64,000 nucleotides of DNA from Schizochytrium sp. TIO01 (Eukaryota > Sar > Bigyra > Thraustochytrida > Thraustochytriidae): assembly GCA_004764695.1 (NCBI GenBank), contig SMSO01000032.1, positions 2,630,501-2,694,500 of the forward strand, read 5' to 3'. Of the stretch, positions 54,536-64,000 are shown piece by piece; the first letter of the stretch is position 1; the number at the start of each line of letters is the position of its first letter. The notes under the pieces are model-generated. The model saw only the letters and a program-made list of their open reading frames with translations, did no database searches and was not told the DNA's origin. The position numbers and the translations under genes were made by a program.

Positions 54536-54819
54536 CAGACAAGACAAGACAAGACAAGACAGACAAGACAAGAAAAGACAAGACAAGACAAGAAAGAAAG
54601 AAAGACAAGAAAAAGAAAGACAAGAAAGAAAGAAAGAAAGAAGACAAGAAAGAAAGCAAGAAAGACAAGAAAGACAAGACAAGACAAGAAAGACAAGACA
54701 AGACAAGACAAGAAAGAAAGACAAGACAAGACAAGAAAGAAAGAAAGAAAGACAAGAAAGACAAGACAAGACAAGACAAGACAAGACAAGACAAGAAAGA
54801 CAAGACAAGAAAGAAAGAA

Positions 54820-54907
<88 letters not shown>
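54536..54907. repeat. (AAGAC)n and (GAAA)n interspersed array, 370 bp
   Basis: Pentanucleotide AAGAC and tetranucleotide GAAA units are mixed, ending in a pure (GAAA)n block of about 75 bp. It is all purine plus C on one strand and gives long false frames on both strands. Confidence 0.95.
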
Positions 54908-57049
54908 GGACCTGAAATGAAAGACCCGACTGACTGACCCGACTGGCCGCCTGAAAGACAGGCCGACACTGAGACGAACTCGAACGAGGCGTCTCACTGG
55001 CACGTTCACTTGAAGGTGCGAACCCAAAGAAAGGAGCAACGATCGGCTTGAAGACTGCAAGACAAGATAGACACAGAATAGCAGCTCGAAGACGCAAGCT
55101 CTTCTCGAAGCCAAACAGAACATGAGCTCGAAAGACAGAGTAAGGGACACCTCACGTGTGGGCCACTGGGGCATGTGAAAGACCCGACCCCTGTGATTTT
55201 GTGGAGGATGGTTACTAGATGGGTAGCAGACAGTCAGGGGTGGTAGTACCTGCAAAAGGTTGGAATTGCAAAGAAAGATTGAAAGTGCGATGAGCGAGGC
55301 GGCGGTGTTTCGGAGCACCTGTTGTAAAGGACGGAGAGACTTTGCGGGAACCAACGCCCTGGCAAGTCCTACAAGAGATCGATCGGCTGCTGAGTTGGTG
55401 TATTGGCTAAGCCGGACAAGCAAAAATGTCTCCGATGGTACCCAAAAGACCAAGCAAAACACGCCCGAGATGGCTGTGGTTGGAAGGGCTTTCCAACCAG
55501 GGCGACGCCCAGATGCTATGCTGTCACCAGAAAAGCAGAAACTCGTGATGACTGCGTTGTTGAGAACGGTTGGATTTGATAGATAGTCAAGTCCATTGGT
55601 GGCAGGCGAATCATGGTTGCGTTGCATGCATGTCTTAAGCAAGTCAGATACGATGGTTTTATCAACAGAAAACCATACGCCAAGCCAAGACATCAATTTA
55701 ATGGCCAATTGAATGAGAGACAGGCGCTCTGTCTGTGTCTGTCATTTTCCCAGTTGATTCTTTGAAAGTGAATTGAACTATTTTAAGGGAAAGAAACTCA
55801 GCGTGCAGAATTGGCTTAACCGAATTGCCTTCTAGAAAACACTTGATCTTATGATGCTAGTCTTGGTAAAATGGGTCATAGTTGAGGAAGTACAGAAGAG
55901 TCATCATCAGATTGAGTGTCATTCTAAAGCTCACGTTGTTATCACGTGTGCAGCTTTTGGTTAATTGTTTACTATATGTAATTCAAAATATACTTTCATT
56001 CCAGAGTATCGCGAAAAAAACATGGATTCATTGCTTCAAGTCCTAAATCAATGGTGCTACTATTCTTTGGTATTTAGAGCCTAGCTCGCGGTAGCTCAGC
56101 TGCAACAGCAATCCTCAAATTTAAAAATAATCAGACTCAGCGTTTTGACATGATCAAGTGGAATTACACTCGCAATAGATAGGTTCTTAGCTATCTTGAT
56201 CTAAGAGTGTACCTAGACAACAGATGCGAAGTAGTCGTGGCTCGAGTGGCTAAGATGTGGTCGTTTGGTCTGACTCGCTAGGAAAAGTAGGTTCTCTGTG
56301 GGAAATAGATATACTGTGGAGACCTATTAGCTTGTGTTTTAGCTTCAGATAACTGCTCCGTGCGGGGCGACTGCTGGTCCATTTCCAAAACCAAGCGAGA
56401 CCTAACCGTGTATATCGCCGCCTTCGTTGCTCTCTCGATTGTGCAAAATTAAACGTTTGAGATATTTGGACGCTGTCTTCACACGAACCTAAGCTGCACA
56501 AATCGACTGGCCGGGCTAGCACCGTAATCGAAGATGAGTAGAATCTGCAAGCCTTTCGCTGCGACGAGTTTCTGCATGGTTTTTGTTTTTTTATCATGAT
56601 GTAGATTATTAAAATTATTATTAGTAGTAGTAGTATTGAAATAAATGAGATAATAAAACATCACTTTCGCAGAACAGATCGTCTCTCCCTCTTTTGGTTG
56701 CCTGCAACGAAACCTTCTACCAAAAGTGATTAGGAGTGCATTAGTACACGGGCCTAGCCAAAGAAGTAAAAAGGTTTTCTACTTCTTTTTGTTCTTTTAG
56801 CTACTCCAAACAGACGTACGCACATAGTAGTAATCTTGTCAAGCTAGGTACTCTATTTCCCAGGAACTGGCTCAGCATGACTTTGCTTCTTTTTTATTTC
56901 GTCTTGAAGGTGGAGAAGATCTTAAGCTTGATCAATACGGTGCTCTTCCTGCTGGCCTTCATCGCTTGACTATTTATGTTTGAGGAACTTTCTCTTTTCT
57001 TGTTTGACGAATATATACTATTCTCTTCTTTTAATGTGACGTATGGTGA
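54908..57049. other. Gene-poor region with coding-like remnants
   Basis: About 2.1 kb. It contains the coding-like segment at 55220-55710 (listed). Further minus-strand fragments near 56290-56580 (for example MQKLVAAKGLQILLIFDYG) are coding-like in more than one frame. No intact gene seen. Confidence 0.45.
55220..55710 (+). pseudogene. Coding-like segment with in-frame stop, possible mobile-element or gene relic
   Basis: One frame reads from a stop near 55219 through RKIESAMSEAAVFRST, RSAAELVYWLSRTSKN and RPDAMLSPEKQKLVMTALL to a TAG at 55582, then continues SSPLVAGESWLRCMHVLSKSD to a TGA near 55708. There is no ATG at its beginning. The composition looks like protein rather than noise, and the LSPEKQKLVMTAL portion recalls helix-turn-helix segments of some transposases, but I cannot assign a family. 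Confidence 0.3.
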
Positions 57050-57330
57050 TCATAACAAATCAAGTCGGCTTGGAAAACAAGTGCTGGCAACGAAAGACTC
57101 GAAGGCAGCCGCACTCAGTTGCATGCCCGCCAATGGAGTGCGGCCGAGTAGGTCTTTCACGCTTCCGTTGGCAATATCAATGAGGTCTGCAACTGTAATT
57201 TTTATGTTTACCAGTGAAGATAGCCGCGGGGAGAGCTCAAGCACCGCACCAGAATCACCATCACGATTCCTTATCTTATTGTTTTCAATATTGCTTTTTC
57301 TTTCTTTTATCTTTTTATCTTTTTATTTAT
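57050..57330 (-). pseudogene. Coding-like fragment, unknown family
   Basis: The minus-strand frame entering near 57300 reads RNRDGDSGAVLELSPRLSSL, then VNIKITVADLIDIANGSVKD and PLAGMQLSAAAFESFVAS, ending at TGA at about 57049. There is no ATG and a low-complexity region lies upstream. Probably a gene fragment. Family unknown. Confidence 0.25.
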
Positions 57331-57728
57331 TTTTTTAACTTCGATCGAAATATATATATTGAAACTTGATTAGGTATTGAAAACAGCTACTTTTACTTTG
57401 AACAACAACGACGATAAGATTATGGCTTGAGTTCGACCATTACACGCCAAGGCCGCGCCATAACGGGCGGCACGCGTCGTGACTACTGCCTACAACCCAT
57501 GGATTTTCCTGAAAGTTTCACGCTGGCAACGCTGGTAACGCCGGTCCAGATGAAAGAAAGGAAAACTTGAGTATGGCCTTCGTCTCAATCTTTCAGAGGT
57601 TAGTAAGCCTAGATAAAAAGAAAGTAAAAAGAAAGTAAAAAGAAAAGAGAAAAGAGGTCAATCAAGGAAGGATCTCAGGCTTGCAAAGAAGTGCCGCTCT
57701 CGCAAGTGCATATTGATTGATACAATCA

Positions 57729-58070
57729 ACTAAAATTCAGGGTCTTTCTCTTGGAAAACGTGCCGCACGAGCTTCTGGCGCCGTGAGTATTGCACGGCCT
57801 TTGCGTGTCTTTCACTCGGAGCACTAGGTACTCGCTGAGATCTTCACTACGAGTGGCAACGATGCCGCACTTCCATTGTTGCGTAGTGAAGATCTTGCAG
57901 CAAAAGTAAGCAGAAAGCTTTTCTTCGAAGCTGGGTTCGCGAACTTTAGCCAAGGTTTCCCCTTCTTCGACCAACCCGCACGCACCTCCATCGAGACCAA
58001 GATCGATCAACGTCTTGAATCCTGGTATAGTGGAAGCAGGCTGTTGCATTAATTCCTCCCTCGAATCCAA
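57729..58070 (-). pseudogene. Coding-like frame with internal hairpin, unknown
   Basis: A 110-residue frame opens directly after a stop (no N-terminal ATG; the first Met is seven codons in) and reads ELMQQPASTIPGFKTLIDLG, EEKLSAYFCCKIFTTQQWKC and SEDLSEYLVLRVKDTQRPC. It contains a 14-bp perfect inverted repeat (57838-57851 and 57882-57895). It looks like coding sequence but nothing identifies it. Confidence 0.25.
57838..57895. repeat. 14-bp perfect inverted repeat with 30-nt spacer
   Basis: AGATCTTCACTACG at 57838-57851 is the exact reverse complement of 57882-57895. Confidence 0.9.
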
Positions 58071-59334
58071 TCAATTTCTGTCAAGCGCACTGGGACCTTT
58101 CCTGAGGATGCCTGCCATTGGATATGATGGACTGCAACTCAGGCAAGATAAATAAATGATGGTTGATCATCCTCGAGCTCGCACGCATGCGCCACGGCAG
58201 TCTGTAAGAACCTCACTGTCACGTCCGCGTGGAAGTCCACCTCGCTTGCCCCACCGTAGCCTGGCCGCAAATGCGGATCTCCGCCCGTCTTCCAGTCCAG
58301 AGCTGCAAGATACACACATACGTGCCCAAGATTACCAAGATAGATCGCTCATGCCAAGCCAAAGCACGATTGATTGATTGATCAACCACAAACAACAAAA
58401 ATCATCCGCCTGCAAGTTTGCCCTCTTACTATCATAAGCCCTACACTGCATATTTATTATAACTATGTGTGTTATTATGTGTGTACGTTTGCGCACGAAC
58501 GTGTGTATGTATCTATGTATCTATGTCTGCACGTATGGCATTTTGTGGGTAGATCATGCCAACTTTGCATGCCTTGATCCGGTTGAGGAACTCCTCGATT
58601 TGAAGTAGATTGAAGTCGAGACTCGGCGCTGCTCTGGCTGCCCATCTTTCATTTCCTCGCTGAGGGGTCTTCGCAGCGCCATCGAATCCTCCACCCGCGT
58701 ATCATGGCGGATGTATGTGTCCTTTGCTCTGACTGACTGACTGCCTTGGTTAGTTCTGTCCCGGTTTTCCATGTTGTTTGCTCTCTCTCTCTGTCAGTCA
58801 TTCATTTTTAATAATCTCATTGTATTTTACTTTTTATTATCGTCTCCACCGTTGAACAGAGTTCTCTTTGAAATTTAATTTATAGAACAATAAATTGAAG
58901 AATAATTAGCAATAAATGCATTCACAAACCTATGTATCATGTGGCCTATAAATGCGAAATAAAGAGATAAAGAAACAAAAGCGTGCTCCCTTTGTCTATG
59001 AACAGGGAGCAAGCTGCTCTCCCTGGGAGACCTGCCACCGACTGCCGTCACATCATGGAGCTGCGCAGCGCCCAAGATGCCGCGATGCACGAGCCTCTGG
59101 CCGGTGGCTGAGAGCGTGTTGGTGACCGACTGGATAGCCGAAAGCTGGCAGATGGAGAAAGTATCTGCACAGAAAAGGCACCATCGCCCAACCCCGTGCC
59201 GGCGTGCGAGCGGACAGTTTGATCAATCAAATGCCGCGACGATTTGCTTTCTCCCTTTTTGTTAGACGAACTCAGAAGACATCTTATCATCTATGCGATT
59301 ATGCCGCTTTTGGTACGGACTCTATAAAGCTTTA

Positions 59335-59390
59335 CTTCTCTCTTTCTCTTTCTCTTTCTCTTTCTCTTTCTCTTTTTTTTTTTTTTTTTC
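59335..59390. repeat. (TTTCTC)n hexanucleotide followed by poly-T
   Basis: About six hexamers, then an 18-base T run. Confidence 0.9.
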
Positions 59391-59542
59391 AATAATATTT
59401 TATTTCAATAATTTTTTAATAATAAAATTTTAATTTAACTTTCTTGATTAGTCACTGGGAAAACAGAAGACTGAAACGAGAAGGCACAGCGTTTTGGCCG
59501 ATATATCAAAAAAGCAACAACTTTGGCTGTAAACAGTGGCTC

Positions 59543-59571
59543 TGCAGAGGTTTGGGTTATAAACCTCTGCA
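59543..59571. other. Perfect 11-bp stem, 7-nt loop hairpin
   Basis: TGCAGAGGTTT (59543-59553) pairs exactly with AAACCTCTGCA (59561-59571) around GGGTTAT. It is isolated in gene-poor DNA and could be a structured RNA element or a chance palindrome. Confidence 0.6.
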
Positions 59572-59648
59572 AAGCCGCGCGAGCGAATATGCGGATGGAT
59601 AGGGAAAATGCGACGATTTCCTTCTCCAGCAAGGATTTCTGACGGCAG

Positions 59649-59690
59649 CTAGTTAGTTAGATAGGTAGTTAGTTAGTTAGTTAGTTGGTT
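59649..59690. repeat. (AGTT)n microsatellite
   Basis: AGTT units with a short GATAGGT interruption. Confidence 0.85.
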
Positions 59691-60413
59691 AATTTATCTG
59701 TGAAAATGGAGAAACCATAGCGAAACTTACGGACGCTGCAGTGAGTGGTTGGTTTGTTGTTTGTTTGTAAGCAACAAAAGCATAAAGCAAGCAAGAATTG
59801 CTGCTGCTGATGCGGCTGCGCTCACCCTTGATCCATGAAGTTCCATAGTTTCGACTCGCTGGTTTGCTGGAATAAATGCCCGGCTACCACAAAGCACAGT
59901 TTAATGGCAGATTTGAGGGTGTATGTCACTGCGTTTTCCAAAGTCCACAGAAAAGAAGAGCTTTCCTTTCTTGCGCTTGTTCTTTTTTTGTTCTTGTTGT
60001 TCTTTTCTTTTTCTTTTCCTGTCCAGCCTGAAATACAATGGTATGTTTTACGATTGATTGTCTGATGACATTCTGAATAGAAAGAAAGAGAAGTAGGTTA
60101 AGGGTCACCTCATTGTCGCAACTTCAAAAGTCATTCGCTGCTTCAAGGAGGCACATACCTCATTGGACAGAACTGCAGCTCCGCCTCCGCTCAGCTTGGG
60201 TAGAGGCGGGTCATCAGCGGCGGGAACGGGCACTGGTTTCGGCGGCTCCAGAGCCGAAGTCGGCACGTGAGTATTCCGAGGCGTCCGCTGTGCTGTTTGG
60301 AGCGGAGCTCTGCTACGGCGCTTTCCCAGGTTTCGGAACCCGCTTAGTTTACTTGTGGTGACTTTATTACTATTTTGATTTTATATTTTGTCTGTCTATT
60401 TGTATAGACATTT

Positions 60414-60596
<183 letters not shown>

Positions 60597-60845
60597 CGTA
60601 CTTACTTATTATTATAATTTTCAAATTTATTTTAAAAATAAAGGAAACTAACTACCTAGTAGGTAGACCGTCCGAAAAAGGGTGCGACCAAGCACTTGCT
60701 AATTCTTACCTTTTCTACCTTTTCACAGTCTGACCTTTTCAAGGCTGAGCGTGCTGCCGCAGGCAACAGTTGCTTAGGCCGCTTACCTACCCAGCTAGTA
60801 GGGATGAACGAAAACTTGTAATTCCCGCTCACCATGAGATGATGG

Positions 60846-60885
60846 TTTCCATTCCATTCCATTCCATTCCATTCCATTCCATTCC
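60846..60885. repeat. (ATTCC)n pentanucleotide array
   Basis: About eight perfect ATTCC units, the same unit as human satellite II/III (GGAAT), here presumably by coincidence. Confidence 0.95.
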
Positions 60886-61066
60886 CCATCCCATGTTCCA
60901 GCACATGCACCTCTTCTACTTCTTAGAAGAAAGTTTCTTTTGGTGGATGGAGACCCAGCAGCTTCAGGAGCTTCGAGGCCGACGATGGACGCACGCGTCC
61001 TCGTCGTGGACCACGGCTTGGTGCACGCCGCCCTTCCTGGCGGCCGGCAATGCTGCACGTACACAT

Positions 61067-61112
61067 GTATTCGTGTATTCGTGTATTCGTGTATTCGTGT
61101 ATTCGTGTATTC
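61067..61112. repeat. GTATTCGT octanucleotide tandem repeat
   Basis: Five to six copies of an 8-bp unit. Confidence 0.9.
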
Positions 61113-61359
61113 ATGCATGCTTTGCTGGAGGAAAGCCGTCCGTGAATCGAGGCGAAAGACCTCCGTTTCAAACTTCGGAATCTCAGCACGTGTCGCCATC
61201 AGCGTTTCGTGCGTGTGATCTTTTCTCCTTGCTCTTGAGCGGGTCTTTCCAAAGCCATCCAACCAACGCAGAAAGAGACGACGAAGGCAATGGCAGAAGG
61301 ACCCGATTCCACGCGAGCGAGAGGACCGCGGCGGCTTCGAAGGCAGTGCAGCTGCATCA

Positions 61360-61392
61360 ACATCCACATCCACATCCACATCCACATCCACA
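61360..61392. repeat. (ACATCC)n hexanucleotide repeat
   Basis: Five perfect hexamers, giving His-Pro dipeptides on one strand and Asp-Val on the other. Confidence 0.9.
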
Positions 61393-61578
61393 GCACATCT
61401 ACGTCTACATCTTCGTCTTGGCGCGGATAACTAGCATACCTGCACGGCCATGCCCTCGTGAACTTGGCCAAGCATGAGCAGACCTGAGGGACAGGCGCGA
61501 GCTAAATCGCATACCGCAGGAGGCAAGATTGATGAGCTTGCCGTCCGTGCGGTAGGAAGTAAGAAACAAATAAACAAA

Positions 61579-61639
61579 TGAATGAATGAATGAATGAATG
61601 AAAGAGTGAATGAGTGAATGAATGAATGAGTGAATGAAC
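61579..61639. repeat. (GAAT)n with GAGT variants
   Basis: GAAT units with scattered GAGT and one GAAA. Confidence 0.9.
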
Positions 61640-62628
61640 GAGAGACGTAGGACGTCTGGTGGTGGCTTACAGCGAAGCCATAGATTTGCATCGAAGTGGG
61701 CCCGAATCGTGGAGAGCCAAGCTGAGGTACTGGAGCAGGACAGCTCAGCCGAGGCCCGTGCCTCGCGCAATGGCGGCCCCCTACCGCCGTTTGGAGTTTC
61801 ATGAGCGAGAGAGCGATAGATCGATCGCCATGGCCATGAAATGGCAGGCTTAGAAGTTGGAGATGATGAAAGACACCTTCGATACCATTCCGAGATTAGA
61901 GAGGCTTAAAGCTTCGATATAATTCTTTTTAGCCACCTCGGTCCAAGGCGGTGGCAGCGATGCTTTTGCGGGTGCGAGATGGATGCATAAGCAGGCAGTT
62001 GAACGAGCAGCCAAGTTCAGGACGGGGCCTAGGCCCTCCGTCCGAGCGAAAGCGTCGTGACTAACGGCACCCAGCGCAAGACCTCTCGCCTTTCGATCGG
62101 CCAGAAGCTCGCTTGTGCCTTCCATCGCCATTCGAAGATAGCCAACCAACCAACAACGATTTATTACTATTTATTACTTATTTCAATCAATTTATTAAAT
62201 GTCTATGAAGTTCGGGAAAAGTAAAAAAGGGAAACCGCCTTGAATGTTTGTTTGTTTCTCTTGGTGCTCAGGTGCTTAGGCACTACAGTTTATTTCTAGC
62301 AGAAAGGGCAAATACAGAAAGCGAGACGAGGCAGAATGTTTATCCTGAAAACATCCGTCTGTTGGTCTGTTTGCAGTAGGTGCCTGCTACGGTGGCATAG
62401 TTGAGCTTCTTTGAAACCTCGAAGAGCTCAACTATTGAGGCGGAAAGAGCTCAATGGGTGTCTGACTGACTGGCTCGTTGTCCACCGTTTTCACTGTTCT
62501 CTTTTTGGCACTTTTGCACCTTCGAAGGAAAAGGGGGAAAAGAAAAAGAGTGATTCCGACAGCGTGGCACATCGAAGGCTTACGTGCTGCTTCTCGCAAA
62601 GATCTTGCCCCTAAAGACCAATCGTCGT

Positions 62629-62669
<41 letters not shown>
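62629..62669. repeat. (CAAG)n microsatellite
   Basis: Ten perfect units inside a coding-like frame, giving KQAS repeats. Confidence 0.9.
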
Positions 62670-62948
62670 GAGGAGGTGGACGCCGTTGCCACCGCAGTGG
62701 CGACAAACAAACAAGCGAGCGCCGGGTCCGGCCCAGCGAACGCTTTGGAGAACCCAGAACCTTCGTCAGCCGGCGGAGATAACGGAAGGACAGACAGTAA
62801 AAGCTCTACTTCTTTCGTCGGTCTTTCACCATAAGAGCTTCTATGTTTATGCACCAACAAAATAGGGCCCTCTCTCTTGGTCTGTGTTTGCACTTGGTAC
62901 TCTATTTTTTAGAAGAAAAAGAATATTTATTTAAATAAAAATGAAAAT

Positions 62949-62949
<1 letters not shown>

Positions 62950-62979
<30 letters not shown>
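62950..62979. repeat. (GA)n microsatellite
   Basis: About 15 perfect dinucleotides. Confidence 0.95.
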
Positions 62980-62982
<3 letters not shown>

Positions 62983-63066
62983 GCCAAAACCTTTCCAATA
63001 CCATCTGGCCAGTTTGTTTCATGAAAGATGACCACTCCTCTCATCATTGATTTAGGTAGCAGCCTA

Positions 63067-63140
63067 CATTAAACATTAAACATTAAACATTAAACATTAA
63101 ACATTAAACACTAAACACTAAGCACTAAACATTAAACACC
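63067..63140. repeat. (CATTAAA)n heptanucleotide array with CACTAAA variants
   Basis: About ten 7-bp units, the first six CATTAAA, then CACTAAA/GCACTAA variants and CATTAAA again. The unit has the length and the TAAA core of a plant-type telomere repeat (CCCTAAA) but not its sequence. Confidence 0.9.
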
Positions 63141-64000
63141 TTCTTCAAAAAGGGTTTTTAATGCAGAAAATAAACACTAAACTCTCTGGATTATTAGGTG
63201 TGACTGATGTCTGAACTCCCTCCGCTGTCCGGACACATTAAAAGTTGTTGGGGAAGTAATGAACCCTTCGAGGTAGTCGGAGTTGAGACCCAAAAGAGAA
63301 CTTGGCGTTGGACTTGAACTCGGCGCAGGATACCTTTTACCCTCTCGGAAAGGTTTTCCGCTATTAGAATCGCTCCTTGAGACCTGCGGCAAGCCTCGAT
63401 GCAACGTACAGGTAAATTATGGACAGCCACCCAAAGTCGCACTCGGAGAGAGGCTAAGCTAAATAAAGCGAACTCAAGGAGCAGAAATTACCAACGCATT
63501 CGTAACAGAGGCGAACTCGCAGCTCACATCACGCAAAGCAGTCAGTCCCACGGTGGCTTTGGACATGCACTAAGCAAGATTCTCTTCCCAAAACCATTTG
63601 CAGAGAACCAACGCCAAAGGTACGCGAGCGAAGCAAACAGAAGCCGTCTACAGCGATGGCATCTCGTGCAATGCAATGCAATGCAATACATTGCAATGTT
63701 CTATTACAATGCCACCAGGGCATCATTTGAGATGTACCTTAAGCTTCTCTTTTCTTCAACGTGCCTTTAAAAAGGAACCTCTCGCAAGAGACACATCGTT
63801 AGCGTACCTGAGGTGAAAGCTTCTATAGGAATACACATATAAAATAAATACTAGCGGCGCTTTTCTTTGTAAGTCTTTGCAAACTTGCCAAAACAAACAA
63901 AGTCCAAAACAAACAAAGTATGGCCGTGCAGGACGCACGCACACACACTCACCGCAGCGCAGCGGCGCATCGCAAAGATTGTTGGCCTCGCCATAAGAGG

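Noticed and set aside
54432-55708. Long frames on both strands, Lys/Arg/Glu-rich on plus and Phe/Leu/Ser-rich on minus (up to 393 codons)
   Set aside because: They are produced by the purine-rich AAGAC/GAAA array, which has no stops in most phases.
56082-56112. tRNA-like D-arm (GGTAGCTCAGCTG)
   Set aside because: No matching anticodon arm, T-arm or acceptor stem follows.
56235-56262. tRNA-Ser/Leu-like D-arm (GGCTCGAGTGGCTAAG)
   Set aside because: No GGTTCRA T-arm or paired acceptor stem at the right distance.
60846-60885. Relation of (ATTCC)n to human satellite DNA, suggesting contamination
   Set aside because: Only eight units, flanked by sequence similar to the rest of the region; coincidence is the simpler explanation.
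63067-63140. CRISPR-like array
   Set aside because: Directly abutting 7-bp tandem units without spacers in a eukaryotic genome; not CRISPR. None of the other arrays qualifies either.

Overview
This is a stretch of nuclear DNA from a unicellular eukaryote. The genes are monocistronic on both strands, most are intron-free, and the two introns I can place use GTAAGT donors. Intergenic DNA is AT-rich and full of microsatellites. The gene mix fits a stramenopile-type protist, and a thraustochytrid/labyrinthulomycete is my best guess: PHAF1, a GPR180-type receptor, a soluble-adenylyl-cyclase-like protein, a LARGE-type glycosyltransferase, AP2-domain and Costars proteins, and the small SH3-like module in the TPR protein. 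That assignment is inference from gene content, not from a marker gene.

Left part (1-24.7 kb) is gene-rich. In order: the 3' end of a PH-coiled-coil-Costars protein (+); threonine synthase (+); a papain-family protease (-); a GT49/LARGE-type glycosyltransferase (+) whose stop overlaps the 3' end of a LYR-motif gene (-); the mitochondrial p32/MAM33 gene (+, one intron); a predicted myristoylated EF-hand protein (+) below a striking E2F-like palindrome; a large protein kinase (-); and a double-AP2 transcription factor (-, one intron, polyN and polyQ tracts).

Middle (24.7-33.3 kb) is gene-poor. It holds a 419-bp pure (TCAA)n array, several other tetranucleotide arrays, and broken coding-like sequence at about 28.8-29.9 kb. 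A second gene cluster (33.3-49.6 kb) follows: PHAF1-like (+), a 1574-residue coiled-coil protein (+), a tail-anchored TPR protein (-), a GPR180/TMEM145-like membrane protein (+), and a two-cyclase-domain plus AAA-ATPase adenylyl cyclase (-) whose 5' end is split over reading frames.

Right part (49.6-64 kb) has no confident gene. It is a mosaic of at least a dozen different microsatellites and short coding-like fragments, which looks like gene-relic or repeat-rich chromosome territory.

The genes do not form one pathway. Themes are mitochondrial factors (p32, LYR protein), signalling (kinase, EF-hand, cyclase, receptor-like protein), actin or membrane scaffolding (PH-Costars), autophagy (PHAF1), and secretory-route proteins (protease, glycosyltransferase). 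Threonine synthase and p32 have stronger codon bias than the rest (C-ending codons, AAG, CTC/CTT), as expected for high expression.
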